Positions 19,198 through 28,842 of a stretch of DNA of 64,000 nucleotides are shown here, piece after piece. The position numbers were made by a program, and so were the translations under genes. This DNA comes from Bacteroides sp. (lineage in GTDB: Bacteria > Bacteroidota > Bacteroidia > Bacteroidales > Bacteroidaceae), in contig JAJQFD010000040.1 in NCBI GenBank assembly GCA_021201335.1, positions 124,001-188,000 of the forward strand, written 5' to 3'. Numbering within the stretch: position 1 is the stretch's first letter; each line of letters starts with the position of its first letter. The notes under the pieces were generated by a model. The model searched no databases. It was not told the DNA's origin and saw only the letters and a program-made list of their open reading frames with translations.

Positions 19198-20046
19198 ATG
19201 AAAAGATTATTTATTATTCCATTTTTTCTGATAATTATTTGTATGATGAGTTGTGGACAACAAAATACGAACGTATTTACCTATAAAGTAGGTGATTGTG
19301 AAGTGATTCTTCTTTCGGAGAATCAAGGACAGGGAGATACAAAAATATTGATTGGTGCTACTCCTGAAATGATTAGTGAGACTTTACCGGAAGGTACTTT
19401 CAGTAATGCGGTAAATGCTTTCCTGGTAAAAACACCACAAGGAAACTACTTGATAGACACCGGATTTGGCCGGAACTTATTCGAAAATCTTTCTTCTGTA
19501 GGTGTTACTCCTGATGATGTACAGCAGGTAATTATTACGCACATGCATGGTGACCATATCAGTGGTTTGTTGAAAGATGGGGAAGTAATGTTTCCAAAAT
19601 CAAAACTTGTACTTTCAAAAGTGGAACATACTTATTGGAGTGAAATAAAATCTAATCAGAAAGCACTCGATGTTTTAAAAATGTATGAAAAGAATATCTC
19701 TCTGATTGAGCCTCTAAAAGTAGGTGAGAAAACGGAAGATATGATTTCGTTTATTGATGCTCCCGGTCATACACCCGGTCAAATTCTTTGTTTAGTACAA
19801 TCAAAAGGAGAACAATTACTCATCTGGGCAGATTTGGCCCATGCCATGGCTATTCAAATGCCTTACCCGGAAGTTGCAGTAACATACGACGTGGATCCGG
19901 AATTGGCCGTGAAAAGTAGGAAAGAGGTTTTAAAATATGTTACACAGAATAACATTCCGGTAGCAGGAATGCATATTGCTTATCCGGGTATGGGTAAGGT
20001 GGAAGCTATTTCAGCAGGAAGTTATCGATTTATTTCAGCGGAATGA
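19198..20046 (+). CDS. MBL-fold metallo-hydrolase lipoprotein
   Basis: A 282-residue metallo-beta-lactamase-fold hydrolase exported as a lipoprotein: the signal region ends in MMSCGQQ. The first metal motif is HMHGDH (H115, H117, D119, H120), with further ligands likely in DAPGHTPGQ and the Asp of WADLAH. The sequence resembles the quorum-quenching lactonase / N-acyl hydrolase branch rather than true beta-lactamases, but the substrate cannot be assigned. It is divergent from addA and followed by its own terminator. Confidence 0.88.
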   Translation: MKRLFIIPFFLIIICMMSCGQQNTNVFTYKVGDCEVILLSENQGQGDTKILIGATPEMISETLPEGTFSNAVNAFLVKTPQGNYLIDTGFGRNLFENLSSVGVTPDDVQQVIITHMHGDHISGLLKDGEVMFPKSKLVLSKVEHTYWSEIKSNQKALDVLKMYEKNISLIEPLKVGEKTEDMISFIDAPGHTPGQILCLVQSKGEQLLIWADLAHAMAIQMPYPEVAVTYDVDPELAVKSRKEVLKYVTQNNIPVAGMHIAYPGMGKVEAISAGSYRFISAE

Positions 20047-20087
20047 TATTTTAATTTATAGCTTAGGTTACAATGACTTATGGTCAT

Positions 20088-20122
20088 GTCCGGTTTTTTA
20101 TTTGGGGGAGACCGGACTTTTT
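20088..20122 (+). terminator. Terminator of the MBL-fold gene
   Basis: GTCCGGT (20088-20094) pairs with ACCGGAC (20111-20117), followed by five T. A second inverted repeat, CCCTCACAG/CTGTGAGGG (20144-20152/20170-20178), lies just beyond without a T run. Confidence 0.65.
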
Positions 20123-20420
20123 AATACCCCATCAACAAGAAAACCCTCACAGCCGAATATAAAATACAACTGTGAGGGCGTGTTAGAGAATTTGTAAAGT
20201 TAAGAGTAGAGAGATTTTCTAAAAGTCTAATATTCCTATTAGTTGTTACTAGCTGATTAAAATCACAGATTGCCTTTATTTTTTTAATAAAAAGATAGGT
20301 GATATACAGAAAAGGATTCGCTGATAACATATTATACAGGAATATACGGTCAGAATCTCTGTGCTTTTTAACAAAAAAGCCTATAAAGTGAACTAATTCC
20401 ACCTTCATAGTGTTAATATA

Positions 20421-20440
20421 TATACTTGATACTAAGTATA
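20421..20440. promoter_or_regulatory. Palindrome upstream of the ferritin-like gene, possible operator
   Basis: TATACTT-GATACT-AAGTATA is a 20-base inverted repeat 21 bases before the ATG at 20461. Its position suits a repressor or activator site. The rest of 20179-20420 holds no gene or repeat that I can support. Confidence 0.3.
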
Positions 20441-20460
20441 AACCTAATGTACAATAAATT

Positions 20461-20865
20461 ATGGAAACTAAAATGAAAGAAAACAAGCAAACAATGGAAT
20501 CTACTAACGAAATGGGTGATTTTTTCGGCAAGATGTATGCTTTCAACAACAGTCTTAAGTTATATCACTGGCATGTAAGTGGCAAAGGAAGTTATGCACA
20601 ACATATTGCATTAGACCAAACTTTGGAAGATCTTCCTGATGCGTTAGATCGTATTGTAGAAACTACTTATTCATTGAAAGGTGATATTAAAGTGGTAATT
20701 CCTGAAACAAACGTTCCTACAGAAATAGTGGATCATTGCCAGAAATTCTTTGAATATGTGGATTATCAGAGAGAATTATTCAAAGAAAATTTCACAGCTG
20801 CTATTTTGGATGATTATCAGGAAGCAATTCAGCAGTTGTTATATCGATTGAGAAGATTGGAGTAA
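20461..20865 (+). CDS. Ferritin-like/Dps-like protein (DUF5856 type)
   Basis: A 134-residue, mostly helical acidic protein. The segment KLYHWHVSGKGSYAQHIALD resembles the metal-site helix of Dps/ferritin-like four-helix bundles, and similar short proteins in Bacteroidales are grouped as DUF5856. It lacks a signal peptide. The family assignment is from memory and the iron-storage or DNA-protection role is inference. The start could be Met1 (20461), Met5 or Met12. A strong terminator follows, so it is a single-gene unit. Confidence 0.75.
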   Translation: METKMKENKQTMESTNEMGDFFGKMYAFNNSLKLYHWHVSGKGSYAQHIALDQTLEDLPDALDRIVETTYSLKGDIKVVIPETNVPTEIVDHCQKFFEYVDYQRELFKENFTAAILDDYQEAIQQLLYRLRRLE

Positions 20866-20919
20866 AAGTAATTAAATAGATAGACTCCTCCATAGAAGGC
20901 GGTGCTCTAAGAGTTATAG

Positions 20920-20952
20920 TAGTCGGAAGAAAAGTCTTCTGACTATTTTTTT
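20920..20952 (+). terminator. Terminator of the ferritin-like gene
   Basis: TAGTCGGAAGA (20920-20930) pairs with TCTTCTGACTA (20935-20945) around a 4-base loop, then seven T. Confidence 0.85.
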
Positions 20953-21074
20953 GTCTTTTTATTTAAGTCTTTTTTTTCTCTTTATCAAGAAAATTTAGTT
21001 GTAGGCTTGAATTGTGATTCAAGCAATAGCATTATCCTAGATTAAGCAGAAAAAAAGCTGTAAGCCTGACAGAT

Positions 21075-21165
21075 TTAACCTAGAGTAGCCGAGCTCACCG
21101 AGCGCAACCCTTGGTTGGGGTGATATATAAAATAAGGAGTTCTGTAGGAACGAAATGCAATATGG
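21075..21165. repeat. Possible degenerate intergenic repeat
   Basis: This non-coding stretch has the paired words CCGAGCTCACCGAGCGCAA and CAACCCTTGGTTGGGG and the phrase GTAGGAACGAAATGCAAT, which looks like short intergenic repeats common in Bacteroides-group genomes. That resemblance is from memory and no second copy is seen in the window. The remainder of 20953-21315 shows nothing else. Confidence 0.25.
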
Positions 21166-21315
21166 ATATGTTGTATACCGTTCATTACGCACACTTTACC
21201 TGTGGGATAAATCCGTCAGACTTTCAGCCTTCTTTTACTCAAATTTCCTCTTGAAACTAGTAAACAGCGGAAATATATTACTTCATATCTTTCAAATTTT
21301 CTTTTTCATTTCAAA

Positions 21316-21773
21316 TTATTTTCCTTTTATGTGTATTCCCATATATTTTAGGAAGGCAATAAGGGAACATTCACGGGTTGTTTCAAATCCGAGTTTTCTG
21401 GATACAGAAACTGCGTTGGTATTATGCTGTAATACTTCTAACAAATATTGCTTAATACCCATTTCCTTTAAATAGGGAATAGAATATTGAAAGATCGGAA
21501 TAGCCAAAATTTTCCCCTGTATTTTTTCAGGGTTCAGGTTCCAGTATCATATCCTGTCGGTGCTCCATTAAAACTTCCGGTTCTGTTCAGGGTAAAAGAA
21601 ACTATTGCATTTCCATCAAATGCGGCATAAGATAAATCTGGATTATAACCACGTCTTACCAACATGGATTGAAATTATTCCTTGTTTGTTGAATTTTCAT
21701 AATCGGTAAAAGATTGGTTAAATGCTTCAAATATAGTATCAAAGTCTATTTTAGCAAGAGATTTTATTTCCAT
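21316..21773 (-). pseudogene. GNAT-family acetyltransferase, decayed
   Basis: Reading the minus strand from the ATG at 21773 gives a GNAT-like protein: MEIKSLAKIDFDTIFEAFNQ, then SYAAFDGNAIVSFTLNRTG, and at the end YLLEVLQHNTNAVSVSRKLG, the typical GNAT C-terminus. The frame is broken by TAA at 21677-21675, by TGA at 21536-21534, and by one missing base near 21508-21516 (A4T4 runs), after which the last 63 codons are open. One added base makes 153 codons. The two nonsense codons look like transitions from CAA and TGG. This is a genuine wreck, unlike the single-base frameshifts elsewhere in the window. Confidence 0.85.
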
Positions 21774-21882
21774 TTGTTGTTCTGCTTTTTTTTAAAATTG
21801 GGAATGCGGAGACTAAAGAATAATAAAAAAACCGGCCATTTTGAATGTTAGCCGGCTCCATTGTATTTGAATCTACTATTTT

Positions 21883-23544
21883 TTATCCTTTTGCTTCCTG
21901 ATACAAGAAGCGTTTAATACTTTTTTTCGGTGTTTTTTCAAACTCTTCCGGGTAAACTTTCATTTTAGATAGTTGGCTGTAGACCGGGAGCATGGCATTT
22001 AATGCAACACGGTTTTCTTCCATAATTCGCTCCATGTCTTCGGCTTTGAGGCCATGTGCAAATGCATCGTCAAAATCAGGATAAACCAATCCTACCAGCT
22101 TTTCATTTTGCTGAACGATGATACTTTCGGCCACATAGGGCATATTATTGAGTTTATCTTCTATTTCTTCTGGGTAAATGTTTTGTCCGCTGGCACCCAG
22201 AAGCATATTCTTACTACGACCTTTGATTGTAACATTTCCTTCTACATCCATTATCGCTTGATCTCCTGTACGCAACCATCCATCCTCGTCAAGTACCTCA
22301 CGGGTAGCTTCCTCATTTTTGTAATAACCTAACATAACATTCGGTCCTTTACAAACTATTTCACCGACAATGTTTTCAGGATCCGGAGAAAGTATTTTTA
22401 CTTCCATTCGAGGAACTGCTTTTCCGCAAGAACCGGTTTTGAAACGCTTCCAATCTTCATAACAAATAATAGGGCCACATTCAGTCATACCATATCCCAC
22501 CGTATAAGGGAAATCAATCATCCGTAAGAAGTTTTCAACCTCCTGGTTAAAAGCGGCACCACCCACGATAACCTCTATAAAGTTACCACCAAAAGCATTA
22601 ATAACCTGTTCGCGAACGACGGCTTTTATTTTATCATTAATAATAGGTACTTTTAGTAAAATCTTCATGGTTGGGGTCTGCAGCTTCGGGAGAACATTCT
22701 TCTTGATGATTTTTTCAATAATCAAAGGTACAGCTACAACTAAATCCGGTTTTACCTCTGCAAATGCCTGGAAAATGATTTTAGGACTGGGAGTTCGGGT
22801 AAGGAAAAAGATCTGACAACCGATAGTAAATTCATATAAAAACTCAAAAGCCAAACCGTACATGTGTGCCATTGGTAACATGGATACAATTTTATTGCCG
22901 GGTTTCAGATTCAGCACATCATAGGCAAATTGTGTATTCGACCACAGGCTTCGGTAGGGTAACATCACACCTTTTGAATAACTGGTGGTACCGGATGTAT
23001 AATTAATGACTGCCAATTCCTCCGGTTTGTCTTTATGATAATTTATATGCTCCGTACGGAAGTTTTTTGGATATTTTTTGCCGAACATCTCATTCAGATG
23101 TTCACGCGCATTTGTAAGTTTTTTACTTCTGGAAATCAGAACAGAGAAATCATGCATAGCCATAATTCCTTCTAGTAAAGGCATGGCTGTTTCATTCAGA
23201 TTTTCCCAAACAACATCTCCTACAAATAAGAGTCGTGCTTCGGAATGATTTACTATATTATGTACATTATCCGCTTTAAACTCATGCAATATGGGAACAG
23301 CTACTGCGCCATAAGTAAGTGTGGCAAGGAATGTGACTCCCCAATGTGAACTATTGCGTCCGCAAATTGCTATTTTATCTCCTTTCTTTACACCGCTTTC
23401 CTCAAAAATAATGTGGATTTTTTCGATTTTACGTGCTACGTCTTTGTATTGAAGGGTAGCTCCTTTGTAGTCGGTTAATGCATTCAAGTCCCAGTTTTGC
23501 TTGATGCTGTTCTCAATGAATGAGATAAAACTCTGGTTCATCAT
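21883..23544 (-). CDS. Long-chain acyl-CoA synthetase (AMP-forming)
   Basis: An ANL-superfamily adenylating enzyme of about 553 residues that activates fatty acids (or another carboxylate) to acyl-CoA. The P-loop-like motif is INYTSGTTSYSKGVML. VGYGMTECGP contacts the adenylate, GWLRTGD follows, and the C-terminal lysine region ends TPKKSIKRF, where the conserved catalytic Lys sits. The frame opens at 23610, but MMNQSFISFIENSI at 23544/23541 is the natural start. It probably acts at the membrane face. It stands alone, divergent from the giant kinase gene. Confidence 0.9.
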   Translation of the reverse strand: MMNQSFISFIENSIKQNWDLNALTDYKGATLQYKDVARKIEKIHIIFEESGVKKGDKIAICGRNSSHWGVTFLATLTYGAVAVPILHEFKADNVHNIVNHSEARLLFVGDVVWENLNETAMPLLEGIMAMHDFSVLISRSKKLTNAREHLNEMFGKKYPKNFRTEHINYHKDKPEELAVINYTSGTTSYSKGVMLPYRSLWSNTQFAYDVLNLKPGNKIVSMLPMAHMYGLAFEFLYEFTIGCQIFFLTRTPSPKIIFQAFAEVKPDLVVAVPLIIEKIIKKNVLPKLQTPTMKILLKVPIINDKIKAVVREQVINAFGGNFIEVIVGGAAFNQEVENFLRMIDFPYTVGYGMTECGPIICYEDWKRFKTGSCGKAVPRMEVKILSPDPENIVGEIVCKGPNVMLGYYKNEEATREVLDEDGWLRTGDQAIMDVEGNVTIKGRSKNMLLGASGQNIYPEEIEDKLNNMPYVAESIIVQQNEKLVGLVYPDFDDAFAHGLKAEDMERIMEENRVALNAMLPVYSQLSKMKVYPEEFEKTPKKSIKRFLYQEAKG

Positions 23545-23661
23545 TATTGCACATTTGGTTATAAATTGTGCAAATATATGTTTTATAATCGGTTTTGCAA
23601 ACAAATACAAAAATAAATTGCTTTTCTTAGCTTCCTGTCAGCATTATGATCAAATTGTTGT

Positions 23662-23669
23662 TATATTTG
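23662..23669 (+). promoter_or_regulatory. -7 element for the sensor kinase operon
   Basis: TATATTTG at 23662-23669 predicts a transcript start near 23676. This argues for translation from the ATG at 23698 rather than 23677. No clear TTG -33 box. Confidence 0.45.
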
Positions 23670-23697
23670 CGAGAATATGTATGCTTTTTTAAGATTC

Positions 23698-26600
23698 ATG
23701 AATTCTCGTTTTATATCTATACTATTATTTTTTTGTGTTCTTTCTTCTTTGTTTTCGTGCATAGGAACAGCACCTACCAAAGAAGTAAAGATTATCGATT
23801 CATTGAATCTTGGATCATACAACTACCGTTATAAAAATCTGGATATCTCTTATGAACTGGCAAAAAACGCTTATGACCAGGCGAACCTGTATGGTTCCGG
23901 GAAAGCGGAAGCCTGTAATAACTTGGGTTTTTGCGCGTTTATGCAAATGAATTTTGAACAAGCTGAAGATTTGTATAAAGAGGTTTATACTCTGACCCTG
24001 AACGAACTGGAACTACTTATTGCAGACGTCGGATTGATGAAAATTTATCAGCGCACGGCTATGAATAAGGAGTTCTATGATTGTAGAAACAGGGCTCTTG
24101 CCAGGATGAAACGTATTGACGAGGACAGGAATCTTTTTATAGAAGATCATGAAGTAATCCGCCTGAATTATGCATATTCCGAATTTTATATTGTTTCGTC
24201 GGCTTATTATTATTCATTGCGACAAATACCGGAAGCTTTGTCTTCTCTAAATCAGATTAACCAGGAGGAATTAAAAGGTGATACGAGCCAGTTGTTAGCC
24301 TATTCCTTTATAAAAGGCTCAACGGGTTTATTTGAAAAGATGTCATTGAAAGATAGTCGTTTAAATCAGTTTGATCTCCTTTATAATACTTGGTTAGATG
24401 CTTCTCAAAGTAATCATATCTATTTTGAAGCAAGTAGTTTACAGGCATTAGCCAATCTGATGGCATTTCCGGATAATTATAGATATCTGGTCGATGAACG
24501 GGCGTATAGGCTCAATCAATTCAATTTGCCGCTTGATAAGTATTTACCCTTGCAACTGGCCCGCAAATCCTTAATTAAGTTCCAGGAATACCATGATATA
24601 TACCAGATTGCTGGAGCGTATGTTACGATTGGTAAATGTTTAAACATTCACGGACATTATACGGAAGCCCTCGATTCTTTAGCCAAAGCATTGAATTATG
24701 TGAATTTGTATAATAGACTTTATTATCCTTCGGCCAATGATCAGGAAGATATGTTGGAACTATACGTAGAGAAAGATAGTATTCAAAAGGAGGTTAGCTG
24801 GATTACTGGTCAGGATGTAAAACAGGGGGATGTTCCGAAAATTAAAGCTGTACCAGGATGGATTTCCCGAATCCGGGAACAATTGAGTGTATCGTATGCC
24901 GGATTGGGAAAGAAAGCGCAATCGGATTATAATCGAAATATTTATATGGATATTTTGAATTATACCCGGCAGGATAAAGAATCGGAGAGCCGTTATATTG
25001 CTTTGCAACAAGAGTCTAAACAGCTAAATATGATATTATTCGGTGTAATCATCGGTATTCTGTTAGTTGTATTATTGTTTTGGCTGTTTAATAAACGTAC
25101 ACATAAGCGCAATCAAGCCTATATTGAACGCTTGAAACTCACCTTAGATATTTGTCAGAAAATAACATCGGCTATTCCGACGGATATCAATGATGAAAAA
25201 GATATCATTCAGGCTATTATCAATGCGGTATATCCTGATATGAAAAAGCTATTTCATATTACGGATATGAATATTTATCTTTCATCAGCCTATAAAATTG
25301 AAGAAGGATATTCCTTGTATTATTTAATGGTTCCTGATAAAAGAGAACCTGTGGGATTATTGGTTGTTCACATGTTGAAAAATCCCACGAAGGATGATCA
25401 GGCATTGTTACAGGTAATAGCTCCTTATATTGCCTGGACTGTGGATAACGGAATGACTTTTCTTAAACTGGGTAATGAACGGGAAAATCTGGAGAAACAG
25501 AAATTCGTCTTCGAAAAGCATATAGCTCGTAATAAACGTGAAAATTTAATTAAGAAAGCATGCCTGGCTATAGTGAATGGCATTATCCCATATATGGATC
25601 GAATCATTAATGAAGTATATAAACTGAAAAAAAAGGGTTTCATTCATAATAACCAGATTAAAAAGGAGAAATACCAATACATTGATGAATTAGTAACTAC
25701 CATTAATGAATATAATGATATCTTGGCGCTGTGGATTAAAATGAAGCAGGGATCGTTGAGCTTGAATATTGAGAATTTTGCTCTCAATGAATTATTTTCT
25801 CTTGTTTTGAAAGGCAGAAAAACATTTGAAATGAAAAAACAAAACTTTCTGGTTACTTCCACCGATAGTATCGTAAAAGCGGATAGGGCTCTTACTCTTT
25901 TCATGATTAATACTTTAACTGAGAATGCCCGAAAATATACACCGGAAGAAGGTACCATTAAAATATATGCAGAGGCCACGGAAGAATATGTGGAAATCTC
26001 GATTGAGGATAACGGTCGTGGACTTTCTGAGGAGGATGTAGCTCTTATCGAAGGAGAAAAGATTTATAATTCACAGATGATCGGCTTAAAGAACGAGGAG
26101 AATGAAGGAGAGCTCAAAAGTTTGAAAGGCAGTGGATTTGGTTTGATGAATTGTAAAGGAATTATTGAAAAATATAAGAAAACGAACCAGATATTTAAAG
26201 TTTGTACTTTCGGTGTACAGAGTGAATTGGGAAAAGGAAGCCGGTTTTTTTTCCGGTTGCCGTTAGGTATACGTAAAACGCTGACTTGTCTCATTTGTTT
26301 GCTTATACCTTTAGGTTCCGTGTATTCACAACGCACGACGGCATACGAGAGATTATTAGATGAATCTTCGGCTTTTGCAGATACGGCTCATTACTGCAAT
26401 GTGATAGCTGATTATTCGTTGGCATTACAATACGTCGATTCTGCTATTCATCGTTTGAATATACATCATAAAGAATACTATCCTTCCGATACTAACTTTA
26501 TGGAACTGATAGGTGATGGAACTCCTGCCGAAGTTATCTGGTGGAATAAAATGTATGAATCCGAGTTTACCGTCATACTGGACATCCGGAAAGAAGCAGC

Positions 26601-28080
26601 AATTTCCTTTCTGGCTTTAAAACGATTGGAAGGTTATACATATAATAATAGTGCATACGAATCCTTATATAAACTCAACAGCGAAGATTCTTCCTGGGAA
26701 ATCTATAGTCTGGAGTTGGAACGTTCCACCATGAATAAAAAGGTGGGATTGGGTTTATGTGTTCTTTTATTAATATCCTCTTTAATCGGTTATTACTTTT
26801 TGTATATGCGGAAAAGGTTAACCAACAGATGGAATCTGGAACAAGTATTGGAAATTAATAAAAAGATATTCACTTCTTCACATATACGTTCAGAAGAAAA
26901 TATGGAAGCATTGCAACGGGAAGAGAATACTTTAAAAGAGATTCCCCGAAAAATTGTGAATGAAGCCTTCAAATCAGTGAATGAACTTATTGAAATAGAT
27001 CGGTTAGGTATAGCTATATATAATGAAAGTACACATCGTTTGGAGATTGCCAGCAAACCGGAGTTGAGTGCAGTTCCGGAACTGGTAAAGAAAAGTTTTA
27101 AGCAAAGAGAAATATTAAATGATTATAACCTGCAGGCATTTCCTTTGAATGTGGAGGTAGGAGAAAATAATCGTTGTGTAGGGGTTCTCTACCTGGAACG
27201 TCAGGAAGGAAGAGGGAGAGAGGTTGATAGTTTGCTCCTGGAATTAGTAGCACGGTATATTGCTGTTGTTATATTTAATGTTGTGATTAAACTTGCTACG
27301 CGTTACCGGGATATTGAATCGGCTTATGAAGAAACTCATCGTGCTTCTAGAGAAGATAGTATGTTGCACGTGCAAAATATGGTGCTGGATAATTGTCTAT
27401 CAACAATTAAGCATGAAACAATTTATTATCCGAATAAGATCAAGCAGATTATCCGGAAACTAAATTCCGGAACTCTTTCCTCAGAAGAAGAAAATAATAG
27501 TATTGATGATATTTCGGAATTGATTGAATATTACAAGGGAATCTTTACTATTCTCAGTTCCTGTGCATCCCGTCAGTTGGAAGAAGTTACTTTCAGACGA
27601 ACAACGATTAAGATCTCTGATTTAATGCAATATGCATTAAGGTATTTCAGGAAAGTTCAGAAAACCCACAGAGATGATTTGATCCTTGTAGTTGATACTG
27701 AACGATCGGATTTAAGGGTATTAGGGGATATCAATCAATTATATTTTCTGCTGGAGAACCTGATCGAAGAAGCTTTGTCGGTACAATTACCCGGAGTAAT
27801 TCATTTACAGGCAGTTATTGACGGAGATTTTATTCGTTTTCTTTTTACAGATGAACGAAGGGAGAAAAAAATAGAGGAACTGAATCAGTTGTTTTATCCG
27901 AACCTGGCACACATGATTTCCGGAGGAGATAAAGGAGAACTGAAAGGTACTGAATATTTGATTTGCAAACAAATCATTCGGGATCATGATGAATTTGCCG
28001 GACGGAGAGGGTGCAGGATTAATGCTGAGCCTGCTTCTGACGGAGGTTTTACTGTGTATTTTACCATACCAAAGCGATAA
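23698..28080 (+). CDS. Giant membrane sensor kinase, DUF5112/DUF5113-type
   Basis: A 1460-residue sensor with two membrane modules. Numbering from the ATG at 23698, module 1 has a signal region with lipobox-like SSLFSC, a TPR-like helical sensor to about residue 435, a transmembrane helix (about 442-464), a GAF-like linker and an HATPase domain with N box NTLTENARKY (about 732), EDNGRGLS and KGSGFGL (about 810). Module 2 starts with a signal-like hydrophobic stretch (TLTCLICLLIPLGSVYS, about 860-877), then a short sensor part, another transmembrane helix (about 1014-1035), a second GAF-like region and a weakly conserved kinase-like end. No clear H box is visible. The gene lies 33 bases ahead of its response regulator. 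DUF names are recalled, not searched. Confidence 0.85.
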   Translation: MNSRFISILLFFCVLSSLFSCIGTAPTKEVKIIDSLNLGSYNYRYKNLDISYELAKNAYDQANLYGSGKAEACNNLGFCAFMQMNFEQAEDLYKEVYTLTLNELELLIADVGLMKIYQRTAMNKEFYDCRNRALARMKRIDEDRNLFIEDHEVIRLNYAYSEFYIVSSAYYYSLRQIPEALSSLNQINQEELKGDTSQLLAYSFIKGSTGLFEKMSLKDSRLNQFDLLYNTWLDASQSNHIYFEASSLQALANLMAFPDNYRYLVDERAYRLNQFNLPLDKYLPLQLARKSLIKFQEYHDIYQIAGAYVTIGKCLNIHGHYTEALDSLAKALNYVNLYNRLYYPSANDQEDMLELYVEKDSIQKEVSWITGQDVKQGDVPKIKAVPGWISRIREQLSVSYAGLGKKAQSDYNRNIYMDILNYTRQDKESESRYIALQQESKQLNMILFGVIIGILLVVLLFWLFNKRTHKRNQAYIERLKLTLDICQKITSAIPTDINDEKDIIQAIINAVYPDMKKLFHITDMNIYLSSAYKIEEGYSLYYLMVPDKREPVGLLVVHMLKNPTKDDQALLQVIAPYIAWTVDNGMTFLKLGNERENLEKQKFVFEKHIARNKRENLIKKACLAIVNGIIPYMDRIINEVYKLKKKGFIHNNQIKKEKYQYIDELVTTINEYNDILALWIKMKQGSLSLNIENFALNELFSLVLKGRKTFEMKKQNFLVTSTDSIVKADRALTLFMINTLTENARKYTPEEGTIKIYAEATEEYVEISIEDNGRGLSEEDVALIEGEKIYNSQMIGLKNEENEGELKSLKGSGFGLMNCKGIIEKYKKTNQIFKVCTFGVQSELGKGSRFFFRLPLGIRKTLTCLICLLIPLGSVYSQRTTAYERLLDESSAFADTAHYCNVIADYSLALQYVDSAIHRLNIHHKEYYPSDTNFMELIGDGTPAEVIWWNKMYESEFTVILDIRKEAAISFLALKRLEGYTYNNSAYESLYKLNSEDSSWEIYSLELERSTMNKKVGLGLCVLLLISSLIGYYFLYMRKRLTNRWNLEQVLEINKKIFTSSHIRSEENMEALQREENTLKEIPRKIVNEAFKSVNELIEIDRLGIAIYNESTHRLEIASKPELSAVPELVKKSFKQREILNDYNLQAFPLNVEVGENNRCVGVLYLERQEGRGREVDSLLLELVARYIAVVIFNVVIKLATRYRDIESAYEETHRASREDSMLHVQNMVLDNCLSTIKHETIYYPNKIKQIIRKLNSGTLSSEEENNSIDDISELIEYYKGIFTILSSCASRQLEEVTFRRTTIKISDLMQYALRYFRKVQKTHRDDLILVVDTERSDLRVLGDINQLYFLLENLIEEALSVQLPGVIHLQAVIDGDFIRFLFTDERREKKIEELNQLFYPNLAHMISGGDKGELKGTEYLICKQIIRDHDEFAGRRGCRINAEPASDGGFTVYFTIPKR

Positions 28081-28113
28081 TAACTAACTTGAATATTTGA
28101 AAAACTGTATAAT

Positions 28114-28842
28114 ATGGAAGATAAAAAGTTTAAAGTAATCATAGTTGAGGATGTAAAACTGGAGTTGAAAGGGACAGAGGAAATCTTTAGACACGAGATA
28201 CCTAACGCGGAAGTGATAGGAACAGCTATGACTGAGAAAGAATTCTGGGAATTAATGGAAATCCAGAGACCTGATTTGGTACTACTTGATCTTGGATTGG
28301 GTGGTTCAACCACTATTGGAGTAGATATATGCCGTAATATCTTTAAAAAATATAAAGGAGTACATGTACTGATCTTTACGGGTGAAATCCTGAACGAAAA
28401 ACTTTGGGTGGACGTTCTGGATGCCGGGGCGGATGGTATCATCTTGAAAACAGGTGAATTACTTACCAAAACAGATGTCCAGGCAGTAATGGATGGTAAG
28501 AAACTGGTCTTTAATTATCCGATTCTTGAAAAGATAGTAGAGCGTTTTAAGAAATCTGTTGTAAATGATTCAAAACGTCAGGAAGCAATTATTAGCTATG
28601 ATATTGATGAATACGATGAACGTTTCCTACGGCACTTGGCATTAGGATATACCAAGGATATGATTGCCAACCTGAAAGGAATGCCTTTTGGGGTAAAATC
28701 ATTGGAAAAGCGACAAAATGATTTAATCGGACGTCTCTTTGCACCGGGCGAACGGGTAGGTGTAAATGCTACCCGGCTAGTGGTACGTGCATTGGAATTG
28801 CGTATTATTGATATAGATAACCTGGAACCGGATGAAGAATAA
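28114..28842 (+). CDS. Response regulator paired with the giant kinase
   Basis: A 242-residue regulator. The N-terminal receiver has the acidic pair ED near residue 11, phosphoacceptor D59 in LVLLDLGLGGS, T in IFTGE and K in IILKTGE. The C-terminal part (about 150-242; RHLALGYTKDMIANLKGM) is a helix-turn-helix-like output domain related to LuxR-type ends (DUF5932 in my recollection). It overlaps the AbgT-type transporter gene by 11 bases, so translation of the two is coupled and the transporter is a likely member of its regulon. Confidence 0.9.
   Translation: MEDKKFKVIIVEDVKLELKGTEEIFRHEIPNAEVIGTAMTEKEFWELMEIQRPDLVLLDLGLGGSTTIGVDICRNIFKKYKGVHVLIFTGEILNEKLWVDVLDAGADGIILKTGELLTKTDVQAVMDGKKLVFNYPILEKIVERFKKSVVNDSKRQEAIISYDIDEYDERFLRHLALGYTKDMIANLKGMPFGVKSLEKRQNDLIGRLFAPGERVGVNATRLVVRALELRIIDIDNLEPDEE

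Noticed and set aside
21075-21165. Insertion sequence remnant
   Set aside because: No transposase fragment or terminal inverted repeat is seen; only a loose likeness to intergenic repeats.
28832-28842. Frameshift between response regulator and AbgT genes
   Set aside because: Both proteins have complete ends; the overlap is ordinary translational coupling.
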